Below are positions 55,045-64,000 of a stretch of DNA of 64,000 bases, one piece after another. The translations under genes were made by a program, and so were the position numbers. The stretch's first letter is position 1, and the number at the start of each line of letters is the position of its first letter. This stretch comes from Cryphonectria parasitica EP155 (Eukaryota; Ascomycota; Sordariomycetes; Diaporthales; Cryphonectriaceae), in assembly GCF_011745365.1 (NCBI RefSeq), contig NW_024468914.1, positions 1 through 64,000 of the forward strand. The letters run 5' to 3'. Below the pieces are notes generated by a model, which was not told the origin of the DNA, did not search any database, and worked only from the letters and a program-made list of their open reading frames with translations.

Positions 55045-56816
55045 ATGGGAAGCTTGGAGCAGTTCGATACCTGCAGTAGCAGACTCGATGCAGCCATCAA
55101 AACATTGTCTGAATATTTCCATAGTGGCAACTACAATCCTGACGCTTCGACATCAGGTCTGCCCATCCCCTCTTCGGCCTCGTTGAAAGTACATACTGCA
55201 AGACGTACAGTCTTGCGTAGTATCGATCGTCTGCAGGCCCTACTCACGGATTCCGAGGCCCTCCTTCAGCGACTCTCCTACCAAGTATGCAAAGCCAAGT
55301 CTCATCCCCGTCATGTTGGGTAATAATACATACCCTGCGTCTGTGATCTGATTTGCTAATAAGGAATCGAATCGCGGCGTCTTTTTTTTACTAGAGCCAG
55401 CTCCTCTCTTGTCTGAAGTGGTTGGGGGATTTTCAGATCTTGGCATGCATCCCGCTGACCGGCAGCGTACCCGTTAAGGACGTGGCTGATCTGGTCGGTG
55501 TCGATGAGGCCGAGATGACGAGCGTTGTGCGCATGACGGCATCAGCAGGCTTCTTGCAAGAGCCTCAGCCAGGCCACATCGGCCACACGGCCCTCTCGTC
55601 CCCGTTCGTAACTCAGCTCTTCTATCTGGACGCCATCATGTTCCTGGGTGAGACCGCCGCCCCTGCGTCCCTGCAGATGGCCAAAGCATCCCGGCTTCGG
55701 GGACGACAGGCGGATGCGGACTGGTGGCCGTCTGCCGAGTCCGAGTCTGCCGGACCATCATCGGCATCCGAGATGCGGACAACCACTGCATTTGGTCTTG
55801 CTTTTGACACCGAGCAGACGTTCGAGGAGGTTTGCGCGGCTCGTCCGAAGCTGCAGAGACAGTGGCCTGCGTTCCTTCGGTGTATTGGCGACACAGATGA
55901 GAACATGACTCAAGTTCTTGCGCGGCTCGACTGGCCTAGCCAGGGCAAGGTGCGCATCGTCGATGTGAGTTTATGATCCTCCTCTTCCTACTTCTCTTCT
56001 TCCTATCACAGATAGAAGGCTCCAACACATCCACCCTCAGTACACAGGAGTGGATCTTGATCCCTGTCTGCTCTTACCAAAAAGGATACGACAGTGATAC
56101 AATACTGATATCGCGAGACCTGCTTCGGTGATAATTAGGTTGGTGCTCAAAGCACAAGTGCGGCACAGGCGCTGGCAGGACTGTTCCCTACCTTGCACTT
56201 TGTAGTACAGCTTACTGAGACGACGACGACAAGGAGCCCGCCGTTACCCGCAGCCGCCGCTAATACAACTACTTCTTCCACTGGTGCTGCTGGGGACGCA
56301 ATACAAGCGGGTCGTATTATCATCCATCAGAGGCAAGCGCCTGGCGGTGAGCAACCAATCAAAGATGCAGACGTCTATCTGCTGCGGCTACCATCTCGAA
56401 ACCCCCATGCAGGAGGCGCACCGGGGGCGGCGTATGCGGCGTACATCATGTCAGAGCTACGAGCGCACCTCTCAATCCTTCGTGAACATCCGGCTGCCCT
56501 TTTCGTTCTGGCGCTTCGCTGCATTCCTCAATGTGCTTCCTTTTCCTCTTGGTTGTCGTCGTCGGCGTCGTCGTCGTCGTCGTCGTTGCTCCCCGCAGAT
56601 GTCGACTCGCTGGCCCGCGTGCGGGAGCTGCTACGGATACAGCTGACAGGGTACCCGAGTGTCGTCGACGTTGCAGAGTTGGTGGGAGAGATCCAGCGGA
56701 TAGGGGATGACGTGGGAAGGCTATCCGTTGTGAAGAAGTTGCAGGCGAGCAATAGCGCAACAGTGGCTGTGGGAATAAGGTATCAGTATAACCAGGTAGA
56801 CCACTCAATGGATTAG
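55045..56816 (+). CDS. AflJ/AflS-like (MdpA-type) pathway co-activator, methyltransferase fold
   Basis: Exons 55045-55284, 55395-55964 and 56139-56816 total 1488 bp, or 495 residues. The N-terminal winged-helix part contains SQLLSCLKWLGDFQILACIP and SVPVKDVADLVGVDEAEM, as in AflJ/AflS proteins. A degenerate methyltransferase-like domain follows (VRIVDVGAQSTSAAQALAGL, FPTLHFVVQL, then IIIHQRQAP). The classic SAM loop is altered, so it is probably not an active O-methyltransferase. AflS binds AflR and raises its activity, and MdpA and GedD have the same role in anthraquinone clusters. Here it lies just upstream of and parallel to the AflR-like gene. Low-complexity Ser/Ala inserts make it longer than AflS. 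Confidence 0.85.
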
Positions 56817-57532
56817 CAACTACACGTAATAGGAAATAGAGCATTCAACGATTTCTTCTTCGTAGCATTACTAAGTGGATCTTCATTACTCTGATGATCT
56901 GAAACAGGGCGAAAAGTCCAGTCTGACAGCCACCCCGCCACCTCAAGCTGCATGACAGATCTTGTAGGTGAGACTTTGGATAATAGTTGGATTTGATATC
57001 GAACTCCTTGCTCAATGCCAAGCACCTATGGTGAGTCTCGAACCTCGTACTGTTCCCACCCATGGTTGTACAAGGCAAGCACAGGTTATGAATAATACCA
57101 TGCTTTCCTATCTGCCCCTCTGTAAGCACCATCGCATTCTGACTGTTCCATATATTGTTCTGTACAAGGACGTCATCAATGTTGTTTACAAGGCTCCTTG
57201 TACGGGGATTGTCCGAACTGACCTATTATTTCAAGCAAACTGATCTATAAGCATGAGAAATGTTCAAGTACCTAGTAGTCGACGACTCAAGTAGACCTTA
57301 CTCACCTTCATCACTGATTACTATTACATTTATTAGGGCCTTTGCCCACCCAACCCCTTGAAGGAAGATGACGAACTGGCCCTTTCAGCCAGGGCTTAGA
57401 GGACTACCTAATATTATTCTTCATCACAACAACATCATCCATCATCCATCCTCCAAGCCACCTGTGTAGTATGGTAATAGTTCAGGTTCGCAGCAAAAAG
57501 GAAAAAGAAAAGAAAAAAAAGGTGTCGAAGCC
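56817..57532. promoter_or_regulatory. Upstream region of the AflR-like regulator
   Basis: 716 bp between the co-activator stop and the regulator ATG. No gene and no TCGN5CGA palindrome found; the closest, TCGAACCTCGT near 57039, fails in the last half-site. Confidence 0.5.
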
Positions 57533-59149
57533 ATGCCCACCCCCAGTCCCAAGCCACCAACCATCACGATTCCTTCTTTTTCTTCTTCTCCATCATCATC
57601 TTCTTCATTACACAAAGCACCAGCGCTGCCCAAGCTGCGGGACAGCTGTCGCAGCTGCGCCACAGCCAAACTGAAATGCAGCAAAGAAAAGCCAACATGC
57701 GCACGGTGTGCCAAACGAGGACGCTTGTGCGAATACCTAGTCAGCCGACGAGCCGGTCGTACACACTCCATGTCGGCCAGCAGCAGAACAATAGCAGGCG
57801 ACGGACCACCCTTCACTTCCCCGTCCTCTGCTACCTCTGCAAGGGGCCACCACCACCGCTGGCCTGTGGCGGCGCCGGGGCCGGAAGATGTACCACCATC
57901 ATCGCCAGGAGGCATCGCTGTCACGTCGCCTGCCGCCACCACCACCACCACCTCCTCCTCCTCCCAAATCAATCACCAACCCACACTTTCACCTAGTCGA
58001 CAGGATGTTTTCCCGAACCTGCCCCTGACACAACCACTACACCATTTGACGGCGCCAAATGGCTTATTCTCCGGGCTCGACGACATGTTCAGCTTTCCTA
58101 TGCCGTTAGAAATATTCGCTGGTTCAAGCATGGATCCTAATCCCGCAGAGTTCGAGCTCCTAGACCAGGACGCCCTCGACGCCTTTATAAACTCTCACAC
58201 TACCACCGATGATTCTGCTGGACTGGAAAGCCATGCATCCGATAGCGGGACGACACTGGTGATGGGCAATGGCAGCATGTTTGACACGGCATCACAGGTG
58301 CAGTCCCACATCGAGATGCAGACTCCTCAAGACAGCTGTAACACCACGTTGCTGTCGGAACCAGACGTGCCGCAGGCCCTGATGGGAGGAGGAGCAGAAG
58401 ACTGCTCGTCAGGCTCATGCCTCCAGCGCATGCTCTCGATCATCCAGAAGCTCTCTCATACGCAACAGCCGCCCATTGAACGTGCAGAGAAATATGGTTA
58501 TGGTCCCAAGTTTGACGACCACAGTTACCGCCACTTGCTCTCTGCCGAGTCCATCATCGCCCACAACAGGCCGGTCCTCGACACGGTGGCTGATATCCTC
58601 CAGTGCTCGTGTTCTCAGGACAGCCACCTGCTGGTCCTCATCACATTAACTCTCTTCAAGGCCCTGACCTGGTATGCGGCCGCAGCCAGCGGAAAGAACG
58701 AGATACTAAAGAACCAGACGTGTCCGAAGGACTCTAGCCCAGCAGCGCCTTCGCCCACTAGCGGCCTTGTCGCTAGCACTGCGGCGGCAACGGGATACGG
58801 CACGCCGTCCTCAGTAGGCATCTCTGAGCAGCAGCACCTGGCCGGCCACCAGGAATATGATCGGGATCGTATGGCCTCCCAGCTGGTCCTGAGCGAGCTC
58901 TCTCGAATGCAGGGGATCGTGAAGACCCTATCACAAAATCTGGCGGTGTTGAGGCACAGATCAGACGGCGGAGGAGGCCGTGCTGTGAATGAGAAAAACG
59001 TAGATCAAAGAGCTGGAGGGGCTTATCATAGTACTAGCAGTACTACAATTACCTTCTCATTTGCTCTGTTCGAGCAGCTCGAGGTCGACCTCCGGCGGCG
59101 TCTTCGTGGGCTGTCGGCTGAGATTATGGAAAGGTTGCGGCACGTATGA
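57533..59149 (+). CDS. AflR-like Zn2Cys6 transcription factor
   Basis: An intronless gene of 538 residues. The binuclear cluster at residues 39-66 has Cys39, 42, 49, 56, 59 and 66 with spacing C-X2-C-X6-C-X6-C-X2-C-X6-C. The core KCSKEKPTCARCAKRG is followed by CEYLVSRRAGR, a close match in style to AflR and GedR/MdpE. An acidic, Ser/Thr-rich middle region and a helical C-terminal AflR-type domain (SAESIIAHNRPVLDTVADIL, HLLVLITLTLFKALTWYAAA, LSELSRMQGIVKTLS) follow. The absence of introns also agrees with aflR. It is predicted to bind TCGN5CGA and to switch on the cluster together with the AflJ-like protein. Confidence 0.93.
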   Translation: MPTPSPKPPTITIPSFSSSPSSSSSLHKAPALPKLRDSCRSCATAKLKCSKEKPTCARCAKRGRLCEYLVSRRAGRTHSMSASSRTIAGDGPPFTSPSSATSARGHHHRWPVAAPGPEDVPPSSPGGIAVTSPAATTTTTSSSSQINHQPTLSPSRQDVFPNLPLTQPLHHLTAPNGLFSGLDDMFSFPMPLEIFAGSSMDPNPAEFELLDQDALDAFINSHTTTDDSAGLESHASDSGTTLVMGNGSMFDTASQVQSHIEMQTPQDSCNTTLLSEPDVPQALMGGGAEDCSSGSCLQRMLSIIQKLSHTQQPPIERAEKYGYGPKFDDHSYRHLLSAESIIAHNRPVLDTVADILQCSCSQDSHLLVLITLTLFKALTWYAAAASGKNEILKNQTCPKDSSPAAPSPTSGLVASTAAATGYGTPSSVGISEQQHLAGHQEYDRDRMASQLVLSELSRMQGIVKTLSQNLAVLRHRSDGGGGRAVNEKNVDQRAGGAYHSTSSTTITFSFALFEQLEVDLRRRLRGLSAEIMERLRHV

Positions 59150-59853
59150 GTTGATCCGGGGCTCCTGCTTTGTCTGTCCAATGCAATAGTATGTAGGGCC
59201 CTTTGATAGCAATGAAAGCATCAATTATAGAGACGATGTTTGGCTCTTCCCCCTCCCCCTTTTTTTTCTTCTCCTTTCCTTTCTCCATCATACGAAGAGG
59301 TCATTGGCGGAGCTGCGATGCTCTATCAAAAATTGAAGCCTCCCATTTGAAAAGACAGTCTGTAAGCAATACGTGTTCTCGCCCTGATCTACGTTCTACA
59401 TCTATACATGCCTATTCTGCATCGATATATGCTTCAAATGCTCTAAGCCAGCACGGTCGACCGCAGCCTCCTTCGCTATTATATCGTCTGATCCACGGCT
59501 TATCAACCTAGATATTGGAAATGTATGTCTCGGCTATCATGTCCGTGAGCTTAACAGTGCTTGGCTGGCTATGGAGGCACCATTTGCTGATTCGCATTCA
59601 GTGGAGAATTCGAACATGTTCAACTTGACAAGCTTCAAGCTCCCGCTCGGCTTGTTTGAATTAACTTGAGGGATCAGAAGACAAGACATCATATCAATTC
59701 AAAGGTCAATGACAGCAGATGGATATGGAACGCCCTGCTAGGAAACAACTTCTGCACGACGAGGCTGCGCCTTTGAATAGTAAATCAATCTAGAAATCAT
59801 CATTCTACAAACTGACATTGATGGCAGTAAAGGAAATATTTTCCATGCTCTAA
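59150..59853. other. Intergenic between convergent genes, no gene seen
   Basis: About 700 bp of AT-rich 3' flanks; no coding signal. Confidence 0.5.
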
Positions 59854-60928
59854 TTAGACACGAATCTCAATAGGCTGTATGCCATACCATCTCTTCTGTC
59901 CACCTCTCACCTCAAACGCCACCTTGCCATCTTGCGAAAGCTTCTTCAGGACTTCTTCCGTGAACGGCTCCACCGCCATGCTCCTGACCTGCGCATCAAG
60001 CTTCTCACCATGCATCGCGCTCACAAGCTGTTGCACCGTCACGCTAGCCTTCCCTCTACCACTTCCTGTCTGAAGCTTCAGCTTAGCCAGCGTCTGCAGG
60101 ATGCGTGTCTCCCTCTTGACCTTGGATGCCAGCTCCCACTCAATCTTACCCTCCAGGTCCTGAACCACCATGCCATGTGCCGGATAGCCCACTGCACAAG
60201 CATGCTTCTTCATCACGCGCAGCGACTCCATCCAGGTGCTCAGGTGCTCCACTGCCGCGGTGCCGTGCCCGAGCACGTTATCCCCCGTGAACATGGCATT
60301 CTCCTCGTCGAGAACGAAGCACATGTGGTCGTGTGAGTGGCCTGGTGCGTGCACTGCGCGGACTGTGGCGCCCTGGACCTGGAAGACCTGGCCATCGGTG
60401 ATGGGCCGCTGGGAACGGCTGGGCGTGTGCTTATATATAGCGTCGGACAGGTGAGGATACATTCGAAGGAGATCAGGAACGCCACCCGTGTGGTCTCCGT
60501 GCCAGTGTGTGAGCAGGACGGCGGAGAGTGTGATTCCCGAGGATGCGAGGGTGGACGAGATGAGCCTTGCCCATTCTGGTATGCCCTGGCCTGTGTCGAT
60601 GAGGAGCCTCTGATCTCCTGTCCCTACTATGTACGTGTTTGTCCCCTGGAGTGTGAACTGCTCGTGCTTTAGCGATTATCCAAAATACGTCTCTGATCGT
60701 CCGGACCCACAAAGAAAAAGGAAAGGATTGAAAAAAGGAAAGAGACCTCACCTTCCCAGCATTCTGGCCGAGTACACGCAATACACGAGGGCTGATCTGT
60801 TCAACATCTGCTATTTCTGGTAGGACTGAGAGTTGGCCCTCAAGATAATCTTCAAAAGCACAGATGTTCAAAGCTTTGTTGATCTGCTTGTATCCACCCC
60901 TGCGCTTCGGGTCCACGGGGTCAGACAT
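59854..60928 (-). CDS. Metallo-beta-lactamase-type thioesterase acting in trans on the PKS
   Basis: Exons 60928-60752 and 60666-59854 (intron 60667-60751, GTGAGG...CTAAAG) give 329 residues. The first exon ends VLGQNAGK and joins HEQFTLQGTNTYIVGTG. The metal site is LLTHWHGDHTGG (His113, His115, Asp117, His118), with further ligands in VHAPGHSHDHMCF and FTGDNVLGHG. The C-terminal LACTB2-like winged-helix region follows. The family (AptB, MdpF, GedB, ACTE) hydrolyses the finished chain from TE-less non-reducing PKSs, which is exactly what the PKS here lacks. An AflR-consensus palindrome lies upstream at 61265. Confidence 0.93.
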
Positions 60929-61986
60929 TGTGCGTGAAGACGGTGGAATGATGATAATTGCAACGATAGACGATACTTCATTCTTTCTCTCGCTCCGTCG
61001 AATTTTCTCTATTAAAGTTGCCGAGGCCTTGTTCGATACACAACCTTGAGAAAAAAAATCCCCCACATCTTTCAATAATTTAGGGATGACTGCTTTCTAC
61101 AGCAGGAACACTGGGTCCCGGAGCCCGAATGGCTCTCGTCTGATTTCGAAAGGAATCGGTATTGGTAATCTTCATATGTCTCAAGTTGAGCCTCGTGGTT
61201 ATGTGAGATGACTATTGTCTTGTACCACAATTTGAACGTAATGATCATAGCGAGAGGTGGATCTTCGGATTCCGATGCCTCGTATTCGAAAGATGAGGAA
61301 TGCACATAATCGGGTAACGATGACTAGTAATCAATTGAGTGACTAAATGCTTACTGTACACAGATGAGATGCCGTCACCCCGGGTGATCCAGACACAGAC
61401 CGAGTTGAAGTTCCAAGGCCGGCTCGATGATCGGCCTGTTCGTCCTAATATCCGAGCCTCTGTCGAACCATTCCATCACGGAGCAACCGCTATTTTTACG
61501 TTGAGGTACATCAGTATGGCGCAAAATATTGCGGGGGAAAAAGATTGGTATACAGATTTTAGGCGTCCGAGTCTAGTGGGCTCTGTACGACCTCACGAAC
61601 GAGGGTCGTCTTGTGCCTGAATCTGGGAGGCTCGGATCACACACTTTCCCACGTCCACAGAGTGCGAAGTCATGGAGACGGCCGATTTCTCTTCACCATG
61701 AGAAGTTGATCGGATATTGGACACGGTGCGGAGGACAGATGAGTCCGAATCTCACCGACCTGGAACATAAGTCATACGACATAGGTAAGAGCATAGTAGT
61801 TTGGCATATGGTTGAGTGAGATTTTGGAGGGTTGCGTCTCGCTTTATAGGTAAGATTATTGAAGTAATACTAAGTATGTCCATCAATAAACATGCACTCT
61901 CTCGACTTTGATGCTGGGTATTTCAAGTCCGCCGAGATAATTCTTCATTCGTGTCTCTGCTCCATTCAGTCAAGTCACTGTCCACA
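60929..61986. promoter_or_regulatory. Divergent region between trans-thioesterase and questin-oxidase-like gene
   Basis: 1058 bp with no gene seen; frames up to 93 codons are unremarkable. Contains the AflR-consensus palindrome at 61265. Confidence 0.5.
61265..61275. promoter_or_regulatory. Candidate AflR-type site TCG(N5)CGA
   Basis: TCGGATTCCGA matches TCGN5CGA. It is 337 bp upstream of the thioesterase ATG and 712 bp upstream of the questin-oxidase-like ATG. Confidence 0.45.
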
Positions 61987-63482
61987 ATGTCTACCCAAAC
62001 TATTGTCAATACTATTGCCCCCAACTCTAGCACAGAAGCTGGCTCGGTCTCCTCAAAAGTGAACATCCACGCAGAGAACCTAGGTCTCGTCCCAGGTATC
62101 CAAAGCCTGCCGCAAGGAGCTATTGAGGCGGCCAACCGGCTGCTACAGAAGAACCATGACGAGCATCATATGTTCTGGCGTGATTTTGCCGGGCACAACC
62201 ACGCGGCGCACAACGTGCTCACGAGGCTAGCCCTGGGCGCAGATACGTCTGCTCTAGAGCTGGGGTTCCTCTCCAATGTCGAGCTGGGCCAACGCCCGCC
62301 GCCGCCGACAGATGAGAATGTGATTGCCGAGCTGGCGACTGAGGAGGGGTTTCAGAAATACCTCAGTGATGTCAAACACTATGCCAACTATCTGGTCTTC
62401 TTCGAGCGCGAGATTGATGCGAAAGGATGTGCGTACATTATTTTTGAACCCTTTTATTTTCTTGGTTTTTCCCCTCCTCTTCAAAGGACATTTATTAACG
62501 TGAAGAGTACTTTCTAGTCAGAGAAGTAATCCAGGAGTACTGCTTCAGCCGCACAAAGACTGCAGAGGCCATTCTCGCCCGCATGTTCGACGGAGCTTTC
62601 CATCCCATCATCCACTGGGGTCTTGCCGTCGAGTTCGAGCAGCCAAGCATCTTGGCCGAGGCCCTCGCCCAAGCCGCAACAGACGCCAGCTTCGACATCC
62701 ACATCTTCTTCGCCAATGCCGAGAGGGAGGCTGCCACCAACCCGACGACCCACGACCGCCCCCTGGTGGAACTCTTCCACGAGGCCCGCGCCAACGAGAC
62801 GATCCGGAACTCGGCGCACTGGGAGGATATGCAGTTCAAGATGAAGAACGGCGTGCTCAAGCGCGCCGAGAAAGAAATCGCCGCCCTGGCCGCGCAGTTC
62901 CGCGTCACCCCGGCGACCCTGGAGCGCCGCACCGCCGAGATGATCAGCTGCTGCGCATATTTCTCGGGCGCGGCGCAGCGCCTCGGCAAGGCGCGCAAGA
63001 TTGACTTCTTCTACATGCACAACGTCACGAGCTCCATCTTCCTGACCGTTCTGGCGCGGCAGGACTGGATCCGCGTCGAGGACAAGGTGCGGCTTGTCGA
63101 GTGGAAGGCCAGGCTGGATCTGGTCTGGTATGCCACCTGCGGTGCGCCCGAGCTGCATATCGAGTACATCAAGAACTATCAGCCCACGGCCAGCGCGGGC
63201 TGGGGCTGGGAGGAGCTCTTCCGCCGCGCCAATGGCGACTATGATGATGGCCATGTGGTCAAGTTCCTGCGGGCGCTGAAGAATGGAGAGCAGGTGGCCA
63301 AGCCGTTCGAGGAAGGTGTCTGGGCGGATGCTTTCCCGGTCAAGGGCGATATGTGGCTGAACTTGTCGCGCATGGCGTATGATTCGACTCTGGGCTTGCA
63401 CCAAGACCTGAAGTGGATTATGTTTCCGGGTTTCGACCAGCCATGGGGCAAAATTCCAGACGCAGAGAAGCCTGGTTTCTGA
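61987..63482 (+). CDS. Questin-oxidase-like Baeyer-Villiger enzyme (DUF4243)
   Basis: Exons 61987-62428 and 62518-63482 (intron 62429-62517, GTGCGT...TTTCTAG) total 1407 bp, or 468 residues. Conserved blocks of the questin-oxidase/AflY family are present: AANRLLQKNHDEHHMFWRDF and the HNHAAHNVLTRLALGA block. In the second exon, DGAFHPIIHWGLAVEFEQP is followed by DFFYMHNVTSSIFLTVLARQ. The many conserved His residues fit the family. Members (GedK, MdpL, AgnL3, TpcI) cleave the anthraquinone ring oxidatively to benzophenones, apparently without flavin, using NADPH. Its presence argues that the pathway goes beyond an anthraquinone to a ring-opened product. It is the last complete gene in the window. 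Confidence 0.9.
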
Positions 63483-64000
63483 AGGTGTTCTTGGCTCTAG
63501 GATACGAGGTAAAAAATGACACAATATGAAGTCGAAAACAGTATCCCTCGGCCTCAAGTAAGAATAGCGGGACAGCAAGTTCTCGCAAATATACAAATAC
63601 AAATTCTTTAACCGGTCATTGCATTCCATTGCATCGCGCTGTCCAGCGAATGTGATTCAAGGATGATAAAGTAGACGTGGCCAAAACAACCATGCAGAAT
63701 AAATAATTACTACTTATGCGTATGAGCTTAGGAAACCAATTCGGGCTCAGTTCTTGAAATTGTATGAACTCTAGGAACTTTCACTTGCACTTCTTTTGTT
63801 TTGATGCCTATTTCGTTCTGCAGCATACCAATGTACCTTGATGATAAAGACCATTTTTGTGCCAGGAACACCAGTCATCCTCCTTGAAATTCTAAACCTC
63901 CAGCTTACAATTTGCCATATCACAAAGCCAACTCGCCCCTTAGTTCTACATCCGATTCCACGGCAGGCCAAATCCAACCAGGGCTGCAAGCGCTGAGCAC
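63483..64000. other. Right edge of the window, no gene seen
   Basis: About 520 bp without a supported gene. The cluster may continue beyond the edge. Confidence 0.4.

Noticed and set aside
1..64000. CRISPR arrays, operons, riboswitches, replication origins, rRNA
   Set aside because: None seen; the region is eukaryotic nuclear DNA, with monocistronic intron-containing genes and no direct-repeat/spacer array.

Overview
The window is a piece of a filamentous ascomycete (Pezizomycotina) nuclear genome. Genes are split by short introns (about 50-175 bp, mostly GTRNGT...YAG with CTRAY-like branch sites). There is one intron-containing nuclear tRNA gene. The protein families (Clr5-domain protein, Ace2/Swi5-like factor, Zn2Cys6 regulator, wax-synthase-domain acyltransferase, non-reducing polyketide synthase) are typical of this group. 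A Sordariomycete is a reasonable guess but is not proven by the sequence.

Left part (1-16.5 kb): a hAT-family DNA transposon, cut by the left window edge, carries an in-frame stop in its transposase. It ends next to an amidase-signature gene whose 5' end is missing. Then come a zinc-free MDR oxidoreductase (7 kb), a Clr5-domain protein (9.1-10.8 kb), a gene-poor gap of about 3 kb, a ketopantoate-reductase-family gene (13.7-14.8 kb) and a short-chain dehydrogenase (15.6-16.5 kb).

Middle part (16.5-38 kb): mainly housekeeping or core genes. These are a His/Gly/Pro-rich repeat protein, an unrecognised conserved-looking protein with BTB-like features, a coiled-coil/low-complexity nuclear-type protein with a Cys/His C-terminal module, tRNA-Gln(CUG), a decayed FAD-linked oxidase, the chaperonin subunit CCT7, an Ace2/Swi5-like C2H2 factor, a wax-synthase-domain MBOAT protein and a 62-residue Cys/His-rich protein.

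Right part (38.7-63.5 kb): a contiguous biosynthetic gene cluster of at least eleven genes. They are a free-standing adenylating enzyme, a non-reducing PKS (SAT-KS-AT-PT-ACP, no thioesterase), an anthrone oxygenase, an EthD-type small protein, an AflX-like NAD(P)-binding oxidoreductase, a cytochrome P450, an SDR, an AflJ/AflS-like co-activator, an AflR-like Zn2Cys6 regulator, a metallo-beta-lactamase thioesterase that can release the polyketide in trans, and a questin-oxidase-like (DUF4243) Baeyer-Villiger enzyme. Gene content matches the emodin/monodictyphenone/geodin family. The PKS and trans-thioesterase would make an octaketide anthrone acid, the EthD protein and anthrone oxygenase would give the anthraquinone, and AflX-like plus questin oxidase would open it to a benzophenone-type product. 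The P450, SDR and free-standing adenylating enzyme are the parts that could make the final compound differ from known ones. The cluster may continue past the right edge, because the usual emodin-pathway reductase and dehydratase partners are not in view.

All exon boundaries below were read by eye from splice signals and checked for frame. For most genes the summed exons are an exact multiple of three.
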